Shown in pieces: positions 20,478 through 29,439 of a DNA stretch of 64,000 nucleotides. How positions within the stretch are numbered: position 1 is the stretch's first letter; every line of letters begins with the position of its first letter. The DNA is taken from NCBI RefSeq assembly GCF_018324685.1, contig NZ_AP023354.1, positions 2,046,001-2,110,000 of the forward strand, written 5' to 3'. The translations under genes were made by a program, and so were the position numbers. A model generated the notes under the pieces. It searched no databases, had not been told where the DNA came from, and saw only the letters and a list, made by a program, of their open reading frames with translations. Source of the DNA: Actinocatenispora sera. Lineage in GTDB: Bacteria > Actinomycetota > Actinomycetes > Mycobacteriales > Micromonosporaceae.

Positions 20478-22042
20478 GCACCGGCGACGTGCTGGCGGCG
20501 CAGATCTCGGCGCCGGATATCAACTACGGTGCGATCGCGCCGCTGCTGATCGTGCTGGGTGTCGGCGCGCTCGGCATCCTCGCCGAGGCGGCCCTGCCGC
20601 GCGCCTACCGCTACCTGGTGCAGGTGCTGCTGACCCTCGCGGCACAGGTCGCGGCGCTGGTCATCGTGATCGTCGAGGGCGTCCGGCACTACGCGTCGAA
20701 CCCGACGGTGACCGCCAACGACGCGCTCGCGGTGGACGGCCCGGCGCTGTTCCTGCAGGGGTCGATCCTGATCCTGGGCATCCTCGCCACGCTGCTGATC
20801 GCCGACCGGCGGCTCGAGCGCGGCGGCGCGTTCGTGGCCGAGGCCGCGGTCGTCGCCGGTACCGAGGCGGACGCCAAGCAGGCCCGGCAGCAGCCGAGCC
20901 AGACCGAGGTGTTCCCGCTGACGCTCTTCGCGCTCGGCGGCATGATGCTGTTCTGCTCGGCGAACGACCTGCTCACCATGTTCGTCGCGCTGGAGGTGCT
21001 GTCGCTCCCGCTGTACCTGGCGTGCGGGCTGGCCCGCCGGCGCCGGCTGCTGTCCCAGGAGGCGGCGGTCAAGTACTTCCTGCTCGGCGCGTTCGCCTCG
21101 GCCTTCTTCGTGTACGGCATGGCCATGCTCTACGGCTTCGCCGGCACCGTGCAGCTGCACGGCATCGCGACCGCCACGCTGTCGTCGAACAAGAGCGACC
21201 TGCTGCTGTTCGTCGGCCTCTCGATGCTCGCCGTCGGCCTGCTGTTCAAGGCCGCCGCGGTCCCGTTCCACGTGTGGACCCCGGACGTGTACCAGGGCGC
21301 CCCGACGCCGATCACCGCGCTGATGGCGTCCTGCACCAAGATCGCCGCGTTCGGCGGCATCCTGCGGGTGCTGTACGTGGCGTTCCTGGACAGCCGGTGG
21401 GACTGGCGCCCGGTGCTCGCGGTCATCGCCGTCGCGACGATGCTGATCGGCGCCGTGCTCGCGGTGACCCAGACCGACATCAAGCGGCTGCTGGCGTACT
21501 CGTCGATCGCGAACGCCGGATACGTGCTGACCGGCGTGCTGTCGATGCAGAAGTCCGGCATCACCAGCTCGCTGTTCTACCTGATCGCGTACGGGTTCAC
21601 CGTGGTGGCGGCGTTCGGCCTGCTCACCCTGGTCCGGGACGCGGACGGGGAGGCGACCCACCTGTCCCGGTGGGCTGGGCTCGGCCGCAAGTCACCACTG
21701 CTCGCCGGGGTCTTCGCCTTCCTGATGCTCTCCTTCGCCGGCATCCCGCTGACCAGCGGTTTCACCACCAAGTTCGCGGTGTTCGGCGCGGCCCTGGACG
21801 GCGGCCAGACCGCCCTGGTGATCTTCGGTGTGATCTCCAGCGTGCTGCTCGCCTTCCCGTACCTGCGGGTCATCGTGCTGATGTACCTGCAGGAGCCGGC
21901 CGAGGACGCCCCCACCGTGGCGGTGCCGGGCGCGCTCACCGCGACCGCGCTGGCTCTCGGTACCGTCGCGACCCTGGTGTTCGGCCTCGCACCGAGCCTG
22001 GTGCTGCACGTGGCGCAGGGCGCGGCCACGTTCGTCGGTTGA
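20474..22042 (+). CDS. nuoN: NADH-quinone oxidoreductase subunit N
   Basis: Last antiporter-like subunit and final gene of the operon, 522 residues. The helix-5 glutamate (VALEVLSLPLYL), helix-7 lysine (EAAVKYFLLGAF) and helix-8 lysine (LFKAAAVPFHVWTPD) are all present. A hydrophilic loop of about 25 residues (GTEADAKQARQQPSQTEV) enlarges the region before helix 4, as in other actinobacteria. A strong hairpin at 22151-22179 ends the transcription unit. Confidence 0.95.
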   Translation: MSTGDVLAAQISAPDINYGAIAPLLIVLGVGALGILAEAALPRAYRYLVQVLLTLAAQVAALVIVIVEGVRHYASNPTVTANDALAVDGPALFLQGSILILGILATLLIADRRLERGGAFVAEAAVVAGTEADAKQARQQPSQTEVFPLTLFALGGMMLFCSANDLLTMFVALEVLSLPLYLACGLARRRRLLSQEAAVKYFLLGAFASAFFVYGMAMLYGFAGTVQLHGIATATLSSNKSDLLLFVGLSMLAVGLLFKAAAVPFHVWTPDVYQGAPTPITALMASCTKIAAFGGILRVLYVAFLDSRWDWRPVLAVIAVATMLIGAVLAVTQTDIKRLLAYSSIANAGYVLTGVLSMQKSGITSSLFYLIAYGFTVVAAFGLLTLVRDADGEATHLSRWAGLGRKSPLLAGVFAFLMLSFAGIPLTSGFTTKFAVFGAALDGGQTALVIFGVISSVLLAFPYLRVIVLMYLQEPAEDAPTVAVPGALTATALALGTVATLVFGLAPSLVLHVAQGAATFVG

Positions 22043-22150
22043 CCGGGCGGTCGCCGGTGCGCCGGTGACCGCTCGATCTGGGTGAGCGTCCGGGCCAGGC
22101 GGCTCGAAACGCGCACCCGGCGGCGCGGCGGCAGCCGCCCGCGGCCCGAC

Positions 22151-22179
22151 CAGGCGCCCCGTCCCGGACGGGGCGCCTG
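22151..22179 (+). terminator. Terminator of the nuoA-N operon
   Basis: A perfect 13-bp GC-rich stem (CAGGCGCCCCGTC with GACGGGGCGCCTG) and a three-base loop, 109 bases after nuoN. There is no T-run. It also argues against starting the next gene at ATG 22186, immediately behind the stem. Confidence 0.85.
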
Positions 22180-22305
22180 TCGCGTATGTGTGCTGGACGG
22201 CTTCCGACGGGCTCCACCGTTCGGGCAGTGAGGTGGTGTGGCATCGTGGGTGCCGTGGCGAGGACGACGCAGGCAGACCGTGTGGTCGCCGGTACGGAGG
22301 CGACG

Positions 22306-23292
22306 ATGGCCGCTGCCGGGCTGGACTTCGACGATGCGGAGCTGAGCTCCGCGTTGACCACCGGGCTGGGCGAGGTGGAGCAGGCGCTGCTGGCCGCGGT
22401 GTCCGGCGCCGACCCGTACGTCACGGAGATGGCCCGGCACCTCACCTACGCCGGCGGCAAGCGCACCCGGCCGCTGCTGGTGCTGCTCGGCGCCCACTTC
22501 GGCAAGCCGGACGTGCCCGAGGTGGTCCAGGCCGCCGTCGTCGTCGAGTTGACCCACCTGGCCACGCTCTACCACGACGACGTGATGGACGAGGCATCCG
22601 TGCGGCGCGGCGCGCAGAGCGCCAACGCCCGGTTCGGCAACAGCGTTGCCATCCTGACCGGCGACTACCTGTTCGCCCGCGCCTCCGACATCGTCTCCGA
22701 GCTGGGTCCCGAGGCCGTCCGGATCCAGGCCCGCACCTTCGCCCGGCTAGTGCACGGGCAGATCCGGGAGACGGCCGGCCCGCGCGGTGCCGACCCGGTG
22801 CGGCACTACCTGGACGTGCTGGCGGAGAAGACCGGCGCGCTGATCGCCACCTCGGCCCGGTTCGGCGCCATGTTCGGCGGCGCCGACCCGGCGATCGTGG
22901 CCGCGATCGCCGAGTTCGGCGAGACGTTCGGGATGGCGTTCCAGCTGTCCGACGACCTGCTCGACATCGCCTCGGACACCGACCAGTCCGGCAAGACCCC
23001 CGGTACCGACCTGCGCGAGGGCGTGCTGACCCTCCCGGTGCTGTACGCGCTGGGTTCCGACGACCCGGACAGCCGCCGCCTCGCCGAGATCGTCCAGGGC
23101 CCGGTCACCGACGACGACCTGCACGCCGAGGCCCTGACGCTGCTGCGCGACTCGGTCGGCATGGACCGCGCCCGCGCCACCGTCCGCGACTACGCCGACC
23201 GCGCCCGCGCCCAGCTGGACGTCCTGCCCGACGTGCCGGCCCGCGCCGCCCTCGACCACCTCTGCAGCAACGTGGCCGCCCGCACCCGCTGA
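22306..23292 (+). CDS. Polyprenyl diphosphate synthase (menaquinone side chain)
   Basis: Trans-isoprenyl diphosphate synthase of 328 residues that builds the polyprenyl tail joined to menaquinone. Motifs: GGKRTRPLL near residue 48, the first Asp-rich motif LYHDDVMDEA near 87, and the second FQLSDDLLDIASD near 210. The frame is open from 22186, but ATG 22306 has a perfect GGAGG five bases upstream and begins the conserved part; GTG 22255 is a second possibility. Its position behind menG and complex I matches the arrangement in other actinomycetes. Chain length cannot be judged reliably from sequence alone. Confidence 0.88.
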   Translation: MAAAGLDFDDAELSSALTTGLGEVEQALLAAVSGADPYVTEMARHLTYAGGKRTRPLLVLLGAHFGKPDVPEVVQAAVVVELTHLATLYHDDVMDEASVRRGAQSANARFGNSVAILTGDYLFARASDIVSELGPEAVRIQARTFARLVHGQIRETAGPRGADPVRHYLDVLAEKTGALIATSARFGAMFGGADPAIVAAIAEFGETFGMAFQLSDDLLDIASDTDQSGKTPGTDLREGVLTLPVLYALGSDDPDSRRLAEIVQGPVTDDDLHAEALTLLRDSVGMDRARATVRDYADRARAQLDVLPDVPARAALDHLCSNVAARTR

Positions 23293-23363
23293 CCCCGCCT
23301 GCGCCGGGGTTCGTCGGCATGCGGTGCTGCGTGGAGAGCGCTTGCCGCCTTTCGCAGCTCTCC

Positions 23364-23565
23364 TGACCAACGCTGCGAGTCCATGACCGTCATGGTCAGC
23401 GCTGCCGGCTCATGTCAACGCGGCAGCTCGTGACCAACGCTGCGAGTCCATGACCGACGCTGCGGGCTCATGGTCAGCGCTGCCGGCTCATGTCAACGCG
23501 GCAGCTCGTCATTAACGCTACGGGTCTCGTGACCAGCGCTGCGGGCTCGTGGTCAACGCGGCGGG
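23364..23565. repeat. Degenerate ~20-bp tandem repeat array at a convergent junction
   Basis: About ten degenerate units of roughly 20 bases, consensus near GACCAACGCTGCGGGCTCATG, run head to tail. A higher-order duplication exists: the block starting at 23364 recurs at 23431 with an extra unit. The array fills the space between two converging genes, and its last unit supplies the TGA stop of the minus-strand gene at 23553-23555. No spacers, so not CRISPR. Confidence 0.8.
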
Positions 23566-24392
23566 GCCGGGTTGAGCCAGATGCGGAGATCGGTGAGCGG
23601 GGTGCAGCCTGCGCGGACCGCAGCGGCGAGATCGTCGCCGTGCTCGTACCCGACGACGGGAAGCGGTTCGAAGATCTCGTACGCGGTGGCGACGGCGCCG
23701 CGCCAGACGCTTGCCGGGTCGCCGGTCGACGCGTACAGGTTGCTGATGCCGATGCTGCCCGCGCTGCGGTTGGCGACCGCGCCACCGGTCACCGTGTCGC
23801 CGTCGTAGCGGGCGAGCAGCGCGACGTCCGGGTCGGTGAGCAGCTCCGGCCGGAAGATCCCGGCGCCACCGCCCCACGCGGCGACCCAGGCGGTCAGCGC
23901 CTCGCCGTCGTCGATGCGACGCCACCCCGCCTCATCCGTTGGGCGCCACCCCGACCCGTGCCCGAGGCGCCGCCTCGGTTCGTCCGCCGGGCGCTGGGCC
24001 GGTTCGTCCACTCGGCGCCGTGCCGGTTCGTCCACCGTGCGCCGCATCGCCTCGTCCGCTGGGCGCTGGGCCGGTTCGTCCAGGCCGTCGGCGTCGGCAC
24101 CAACCTCCCGGTACAGCCAGGTCGCCTCGATGATCGGCACGAAGCCGGCGGAGGACAGGTCGAGCGTGCCGAAACTGTCCTTGACCGAGCAGCCGGGCCC
24201 AACGTCGATGCCGGCCAACACCTCGTCCGCGGTGACCTGAGGGCGAAGCGTCACGGCGTCCGGATAGTACGGCGGGGTGCGCTCCGCGCAGCTCCACACC
24301 GCATCGGAGTCGTGGCTGAGCAGGCCGTGCGCGCGGCACATCGCCCGGCACCAGTCGGCGTTGTTGCGCGCCGCGAGCAGCGTTCTGTTCAC
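23553..24392 (-). CDS. GNAT-like acetyltransferase with an internal repeat
   Basis: About 279 residues. The C-terminal part (GVDGD-type strand LLARYDGDTVTGGAVANRS, then VVGYEHGDDLAAAVRAGCTPL) resembles the GNAT-like proteins of actinomycetes, although a clear acetyl-CoA loop was not identified. The middle holds a Glu/Arg/Pro-rich repeat of about 11 residues (DEPAQRPADE and variants) encoded at about 23940-24090. GTG 24392 is chosen because GGGAG lies nine bases upstream; the longer frame, to 24701, only translates a DNA repeat array. The stop codon lies inside the tandem repeat at 23364-23565. Substrate unknown. Confidence 0.65.
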   Translation of the reverse strand: MNRTLLAARNNADWCRAMCRAHGLLSHDSDAVWSCAERTPPYYPDAVTLRPQVTADEVLAGIDVGPGCSVKDSFGTLDLSSAGFVPIIEATWLYREVGADADGLDEPAQRPADEAMRRTVDEPARRRVDEPAQRPADEPRRRLGHGSGWRPTDEAGWRRIDDGEALTAWVAAWGGGAGIFRPELLTDPDVALLARYDGDTVTGGAVANRSAGSIGISNLYASTGDPASVWRGAVATAYEIFEPLPVVGYEHGDDLAAAVRAGCTPLTDLRIWLNPAPPR

Positions 24393-24512
24393 CGCGCCAT
24401 GCTCCCAGCCGCACAGCCTGAGCTCACCGCTATTTCCGGTTCGCGGGCAACAGGGTTGCCCGGCCCGGGTGGCGCGGCTTCGCCGGCCGTCGGGCCGCTC
24501 ACCCGGTCGCGA

Positions 24513-24690
24513 CCTGTCCCAGCCGGGCGCCGCCTGCGGCGCGGCCTGTCCCGGCCGGGCGTCGCCTGCGGCGCGGCCTGTCCCGGCCGGGCGTCGCCTG
24601 CGGCGCGGCCTGTCCCGGCCGGGCGTCGCCTGCGGCACGATCTGTCCGGCCGGGCGTCTGCGGCGCGACCTGTCCGGGTCGGGCGTTCGA
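24513..24690. repeat. 32-bp minisatellite between divergent genes
   Basis: Units starting at 24513, 24545, 24577 and 24609 have an exact 32-base period and are nearly identical (CCTGTCCCGGCCGGGCGTCG then CCTGCGGCGCGG). Two decayed units follow to about 24690. The array ends about 20 bases before the next gene start, so it occupies the upstream region of both flanking genes. No unique spacers are present. Confidence 0.9.
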
Positions 24691-24712
24691 CCGCGGCGCA
24701 TATTGTGCCGGC

Positions 24713-25462
24713 ATGGACTGGAACCTGCGTTCCTGCGCCCGGCACGGGCACGTCACGTACGCGCCGGACGAGGTGGAGCTGCGCGATCGGCTGCACGCCA
24801 CGACGCCGCAGGGCGAGGCGTGGCGGTGCCTGCGCTGTGGCACGTACGCGATCGGGGCGGCCGCCGGCGCCGGACCGGCCGACCACGCCCCGCTGATCCC
24901 GCGCGGTGGCGCGATCCGGGACCGGCTGATCATCCGGATCCTGGCGGTGGAACGGTTCGTCCGCGGGCTGCTGATCGCCGCGGCCGCCCTTGCCGTCTGG
25001 TGGTTCCGCGACTCGCAGGCCGACCTGAGCCGGGTGTTCGAGTCGGACCTGCCGCTGGTGCGGCCGCTCGCCGACAAGTTCGGGTACGACCTGACCGACT
25101 CGCCGATCGTCGACGAGATCCGGAAGAGCTTCACGCTCAGCCACACCGTGCTGATCGTCATCGCCGCCGCCCTGCTGGGGTACGCGCTGATCGAGCTCGT
25201 CGAGGGCGTCGGCCTGTGGCTGGTGAAGCGGTGGGCCGAGTACTTCACCGTGGTGGCGACGGCGGCGTTCCTGCCGCTGGAAATCTACGAACTGACCGAG
25301 AAGGTCACCTGGCTGCGGATCGGTGCACTGGCGTTCAACATCGCCGCGGTGATCTACCTGCTGGTCACCAAGCGGCTGTTCGGCCTGCGCGGCGGCGCCG
25401 GGGCCGCGCACGCCGCCCTCCTCGGCGACTCCCTCCTGGAAGTCGAACGCGCCACCGTCTGA
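24713..25462 (+). CDS. DUF2127 family membrane protein with N-terminal zinc-ribbon-like cysteines
   Basis: A 249-residue protein of unknown function. The N-terminal 45 residues include a Cys/His set (CARHGH, then CLRCG), possibly a small metal site. Three or more hydrophobic helices follow, ending in the family hallmark LIELVEGVGLWLVKRWAEYFTVVATAAFLPLEIYEL region, characteristic of DUF2127. ATG 24713 gives a start just downstream of the 32-bp array; no strong ribosome-binding site is seen. It converges with rarD. No functional role is proposed. Confidence 0.75.
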   Translation: MDWNLRSCARHGHVTYAPDEVELRDRLHATTPQGEAWRCLRCGTYAIGAAAGAGPADHAPLIPRGGAIRDRLIIRILAVERFVRGLLIAAAALAVWWFRDSQADLSRVFESDLPLVRPLADKFGYDLTDSPIVDEIRKSFTLSHTVLIVIAAALLGYALIELVEGVGLWLVKRWAEYFTVVATAAFLPLEIYELTEKVTWLRIGALAFNIAAVIYLLVTKRLFGLRGGAGAAHAALLGDSLLEVERATV

Positions 25463-25514
25463 CCCGCCGATCCCGGCCCCGCGGCGTGCCGTCCCGCCGA
25501 TCGTGGCCCGGCAA

Positions 25515-25545
25515 CCGGTGGACCCGTGGCGTTGCGATCCACCGG
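25515..25545. terminator. Weak bidirectional hairpin between DUF2127 gene and rarD
   Basis: Arms CCGGTGGA (25515-25522) and TCCACCGG (25538-25545) with a 15-base loop, in the 113-base gap between convergent genes. Small, but the only inverted repeat found in this gap. Confidence 0.35.
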
Positions 25546-25575
25546 CCCCGGGGGTGGTGGCGTTGGGGGTGCCGA

Positions 25576-26505
25576 TCAGAATTCGGTGGCCTCGGCCGCC
25601 TGCGCCGTGACCGGGGTCAGGCGGCTGCGGCGGGCCTGGTGCACCAGATCGGCGGTGAAGACCGCCAGCGCGATCCACACCAGTACGAAGCCGACCAGCT
25701 CCGGCGTCGGCATCGGCTCGCCGTACAGGATCAGGCCGCAGCACAGTTGCATCGTGGGCGTCAGGTACTGCAGGACGCCGATCGCCGTGAGCGGCAGCCG
25801 GTTGGCCGCCGACGCGAACGACAGCAGCGGCACCATCGTGACCAGGCCGCCGCCCACCAGCAGCAGCGTGTGCCCGACCGAGATCGTGCCGAGCGTGCCC
25901 GTACCGGTCGCGGACAGGTAGCCGAGGTAACCGGCCGCTGGCAGCGCCAGTACCGCCGACTCGGCAAACAGGCCGTGCGCCGCCGGTAGCCGCAGCGTCT
26001 TCTTCGTCAGCCCGTACAGCCCGAACGACGCGGCCAGGGTCAGCGCGATCCACGGCGGCCGGCCGTAGTCGACGGTGATCACCACGACCGCGGCCAGCCC
26101 GAACACGATCGCCACCCACTGCAACCGGCGCAGCCGCTCGCGCAGGATCGCGACGCCGAGCAGGATGGACACCAGCGGATTGATGAAGTACCCGAGCGCG
26201 GTCTCGACCACGTGCCCCGAGTTGACGCCGTAGATGTACGTGCCCCAGTTGACCGCGATCAGCGCGGCCGCCGCGACCAGCTTCGCCACGGTACGCGGGC
26301 GGCGCAGCACCCCGGCGATCCACCGCCACTGCCGCAGGATCACCAACAGCAGTGCGCAGCAGACCGCCGACCACAGGATCCGGTTCGCCAGGATCTCGAT
26401 CGCGCCGGCCGGCCGCAGCAGCTTCCAGTAGATCGGGAACAGCCCCCACAGCCCGTACGCGACCAGCCCGTACAGGTATCCGCGCCGTGTCTCGTCCACG
26501 CGCAC
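25576..26505 (-). CDS. rarD: RarD-type EamA/DMT family permease
   Basis: Ten-helix drug/metabolite transporter of the RarD subfamily, 309 residues. The N-terminal GYLYGLVAYGLWGLFPIYWK and the following EILANRILWS are the RarD signature, and VNWGTYIYGVNSGHVVETALGYFINPL is the conserved middle block. RarD proteins are inner-membrane permeases of uncertain substrate; the name comes from chloramphenicol sensitivity in E. coli. GTG 26505 is the first codon of the conserved frame. It is transcribed alone, in the same direction as the mycosin unit upstream. Confidence 0.88.
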   Translation of the reverse strand: MRVDETRRGYLYGLVAYGLWGLFPIYWKLLRPAGAIEILANRILWSAVCCALLLVILRQWRWIAGVLRRPRTVAKLVAAAALIAVNWGTYIYGVNSGHVVETALGYFINPLVSILLGVAILRERLRRLQWVAIVFGLAAVVVITVDYGRPPWIALTLAASFGLYGLTKKTLRLPAAHGLFAESAVLALPAAGYLGYLSATGTGTLGTISVGHTLLLVGGGLVTMVPLLSFASAANRLPLTAIGVLQYLTPTMQLCCGLILYGEPMPTPELVGFVLVWIALAVFTADLVHQARRSRLTPVTAQAAEATEF

Positions 26506-26588
26506 ACCGTAAGCACCGCAACGCTTCCCGGGCCCGACCCTGTGCCTGACCTCACCCGCCCCGTACCACCCCTCGGGACGAGCCGGCC

Positions 26589-28067
26589 TCAGGGTTTACG
26601 CCACCGGATCTCGTACTGCTCCGGCGGCTCCTGCTGCCCGCTCGTCTGGTCTGGGATCGACCGCGTGACACCCGGCGACGGCGGCGCCTGCCCGGTCGGC
26701 GGTACCGCCTGCGGCCGGCCAGGTGAGTTCAGGGCGCCGTTCGGTGCCTGGCCCGAGGGGGCCGCTGCGTTGGCCCGGATCGTCGACTGGTTCGGCCCCC
26801 GGGTCGCCTGAGCACCGGGCTGCCAGCCGCCGGCGGTGACCGCCTTGCGACGCCGAGAGCGGGCGGCGAGTCCAATGATCAGGACGATGATGATCGCCAG
26901 TACGGCGGCTCCCACCGCGATCCATATCCCGACGTGGCTGCCGCTGCTGGTACCGGTCGAGGTGGTTGCCGCGGCCGCCTTCGACGAGCTGCCGCCGGCG
27001 TCAGGGGCTTGGAGCTGCCCCAGCGGGTTGGTCTTCACCGGGTCGACGTGTGCCGTCAGCGCCTTGACCGGATCGACGATCCCGTACCCGTACTGCGGGT
27101 TCCGCCCCGGCGAGCCCTTGTGATCGGCGGTCTTGATCAGCCGGTTGATCACGTTGGCCGCATCCAACTTCGGATACTTAGCCCGCACCAACGCCGCCGC
27201 CCCCGCCACCAACGCCGTAGCGGCGCTAGTCCCGTCGACTGTCTGGTAGCCGCTGGTTGAGCGCGGACCGTGCTTCAAATCCTCGATTGTTCCGGTGTTG
27301 GTTGTAAGTATGTGCTCGGCGGGTGCTGCGAGAGCAATTTGCTTGGCTGCGATGGAACCTTTCCAGACGCCACCGTTCTGGCTGCTTCCGCCAACGGCGA
27401 CGACGCCAGGAATGCTCGCTGGGCTGATAATTCCTTCGTTGTCCTGACCGCGGTTTCCCGCACCCGCCACGAGTACGACATCGTGCTGCTCTGCATACCG
27501 GACAGCTGTATGTAATCTGGCAACGGTGGATGGGTCGGCATGCTTCTCGTACGCTCCAAGCGACAGGTTGATGATCTTTGCGCCATGATCTACTGCGTAG
27601 CGAATTGCCGGCGTGATTCCCTCAAACAAGGTGTTGTCGGTAACGTGGTCGCCGCTGACGCACAGTGGCATGAGTTTGGCGCTTGAAGCAATGCCCAGTA
27701 TGTGCCGTCCATCGGTGCCATTGCCTGCGATCAGCCCGGCCATCGCTGTGCCGTGCCCGTTCGGGTCCCACGTCGGTTCGATGTCCTGTGCACTGGCGAA
27801 GCACTTTCCGGCTACGACCTGCCCGCGCAGTGCTGGGCGGGTGTTGTCGATGCCGGAGTCGATGACTGCGACGGTGACGCCCTTGCCGGTGCTGATCTTC
27901 TGGGCTTGCTGGACATGCAACGCGTCGAGGTACCACTGGCCGTCTGGCGCGGCGGCGACCGGTGTGGCGCAGGCGAGAGCCAACATGCCGGCAGCGCCGA
28001 ATGCAGTCAACGCGCGTCGCCAGAGCCGTGCCAAGGAGAGAGGGCTGTGTGCCAACACGTGCGCCAC
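26589..28067 (-). CDS. mycP: Type VII secretion-associated serine protease (mycosin)
   Basis: Subtilisin-family (S8) membrane protease, 492 residues. The signal peptide covers about residues 1-40. The triad is complete: Asp70 (VAVIDSGID), His105 (NGHGTAMAG), Ser281 (DGTSAATALVAG), with the oxyanion Asn205 in AGAGNRGQ. A transmembrane helix at about 375-395 is followed by a basic stop-transfer and a 90-residue Pro/Gln-rich cytosolic tail. That layout is the one of mycosins, which stabilise the ESX/type VII membrane complex and cleave substrates outside the membrane. It lies one base behind a putative ESX-type protein, but no EccB-E genes are nearby, so it is orphan with respect to the core machine. 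Confidence 0.9.
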   Translation of the reverse strand: MAHVLAHSPLSLARLWRRALTAFGAAGMLALACATPVAAAPDGQWYLDALHVQQAQKISTGKGVTVAVIDSGIDNTRPALRGQVVAGKCFASAQDIEPTWDPNGHGTAMAGLIAGNGTDGRHILGIASSAKLMPLCVSGDHVTDNTLFEGITPAIRYAVDHGAKIINLSLGAYEKHADPSTVARLHTAVRYAEQHDVVLVAGAGNRGQDNEGIISPASIPGVVAVGGSSQNGGVWKGSIAAKQIALAAPAEHILTTNTGTIEDLKHGPRSTSGYQTVDGTSAATALVAGAAALVRAKYPKLDAANVINRLIKTADHKGSPGRNPQYGYGIVDPVKALTAHVDPVKTNPLGQLQAPDAGGSSSKAAAATTSTGTSSGSHVGIWIAVGAAVLAIIIVLIIGLAARSRRRKAVTAGGWQPGAQATRGPNQSTIRANAAAPSGQAPNGALNSPGRPQAVPPTGQAPPSPGVTRSIPDQTSGQQEPPEQYEIRWRKP

Positions 28068-28068
28068 C

Positions 28069-29430
28069 CTATTCGATTAGGCCAGGGGTAGCCGGTTTCG
28101 CCCGGAAGATGTCTTCGTCGTCCTCGGTCAGCCAGGTCTGGCGTTCGTCGCGCTCGCGGTTGCCGCTATTACCGCCATGCGGCATCATCCCGACGCCGTT
28201 GCCCCCGGTCGCGGCCGTGGCACCCGGCCTACCTGCCGCTAACTTCGTTGCTGGGGTCGGAGCGGCGGGCCCCACCGAACCGGACGGTGACCGATCCCAC
28301 CAGCCGTTCGCCGGCACCGAGGTGGCTGGAACGTCCGTGCCCCCAAACCCGCCGCCGGCGCCCACTGCGCCGAAGCTCCCGGCGCCGCCGGCGCCCCCCG
28401 TAGTCGACCACGACAACGGCAGCGGTGACCGGCTGCCGCCGGACAGGCTGCTACCCCCGACCGTGCCGGCGCCACCAGGATCGGCATCGCCAGCCAACCG
28501 AATTCCATCGGTAATGGACGACGGCGGCGATGAGATGGCCGAATACCGCGTTGCCGGCAAGGACGCATGCATCGCCCCAACACCCAAGCCGGCGCCGCCC
28601 ACCGCGCCGAACGATCCGGCACCATAACTCAGATCAGAGCCATCTCCACCACCTGGCAAGTGATGACCACCTGGATCTTTTGCTTTTTCGTCGCCAACAT
28701 CTTTGTCGATGAACTTTTTATAGGGTTTGGGTAGATTGCTGAGTACGTGGGCATAATCAGTTACCAGTTTTTCGTGGGCTTGGTTGGCGGTGTTCTGGTT
28801 TTCGCCGTACCAGTTTTCGATGGCTGCCTTGCGTACTAGCTCATCGTGATCGGAGTAGGCTTTGTCCTGGTCCTGTCTCCTACCGTAACCGCTGTCCTTG
28901 GCGTAGGTTCGTTCTGCGCTCGGGTTGGCATCCTCGTCGAGTGCCTTATGCAGGAAGGCGAAGTCCGCGTAGCCGCCTCGATAGTTTTGGTAGTCGTCAT
29001 ACAGCATGTAGCCGTCGATGGCCGCGTCATCGCCACCGGTGCCGTTCTCGCCCGGGAGGCTGTTGCCAGAGAAAATAGGGATCGGGATCGCGCGCGTCGC
29101 TTCCCTGATCGCTTCCCCGGTAGACTTCAGAACACTGGGCACGCCGTTGTAGTTATGGCTGAACCCCCGGATTTGCTGTTGCAATGTCCCCCAGTATCGA
29201 TGGCAGGCATCCGCGGCCTCGCCCTTCCAGTTCTTGTCGAGGACAGTGTCCCAGACCTTGCCCAGTTGGTCGTGACAGCGCTCGATCGCGTCCACGTACT
29301 GCTTCCAAGGATCCGCCATCTCATTCAGCACGTCTGCACGAGCGGCGAGGGTGATCTGACGGATCGGGCGCTCCCATGGCAGGTCACCCTTGATGGGGCC
29401 GCCAGCGCCGTCGGTCGCGGCTGCTTCCAT
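28069..29430 (-). CDS. Putative type VII secretion substrate, WXG-like with Gly-rich C-terminus
   Basis: A 453-residue protein. The first 120 residues are helical with a W-x-G turn (DKNWKGEAADACHRYW), as in WXG100/ESX proteins. A charged middle region follows, with a YxxxD pattern (YSDHD) that resembles the type VII export motif. From about residue 255 it is Gly/Ser/Pro-rich, and it ends in TWLTEDDEDIF, a C-terminal motif I associate with large actinobacterial ESX-type proteins. ATG 29430 follows TAGGAG. It lies between a smaller ESX-like gene and the mycosin (1-base gap). Base composition in its central part is clearly lower in GC than the surroundings. Export is inferred. Confidence 0.65.
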   Translation of the reverse strand: MEAAATDGAGGPIKGDLPWERPIRQITLAARADVLNEMADPWKQYVDAIERCHDQLGKVWDTVLDKNWKGEAADACHRYWGTLQQQIRGFSHNYNGVPSVLKSTGEAIREATRAIPIPIFSGNSLPGENGTGGDDAAIDGYMLYDDYQNYRGGYADFAFLHKALDEDANPSAERTYAKDSGYGRRQDQDKAYSDHDELVRKAAIENWYGENQNTANQAHEKLVTDYAHVLSNLPKPYKKFIDKDVGDEKAKDPGGHHLPGGGDGSDLSYGAGSFGAVGGAGLGVGAMHASLPATRYSAISSPPSSITDGIRLAGDADPGGAGTVGGSSLSGGSRSPLPLSWSTTGGAGGAGSFGAVGAGGGFGGTDVPATSVPANGWWDRSPSGSVGPAAPTPATKLAAGRPGATAATGGNGVGMMPHGGNSGNRERDERQTWLTEDDEDIFRAKPATPGLIE

Positions 29431-29439
29431 GGCGGACTC

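Noticed and set aside
24513-24690. Regular 32-bp repeats considered as a CRISPR array
   Set aside because: Units are directly adjacent with no spacers and no cas genes are nearby.
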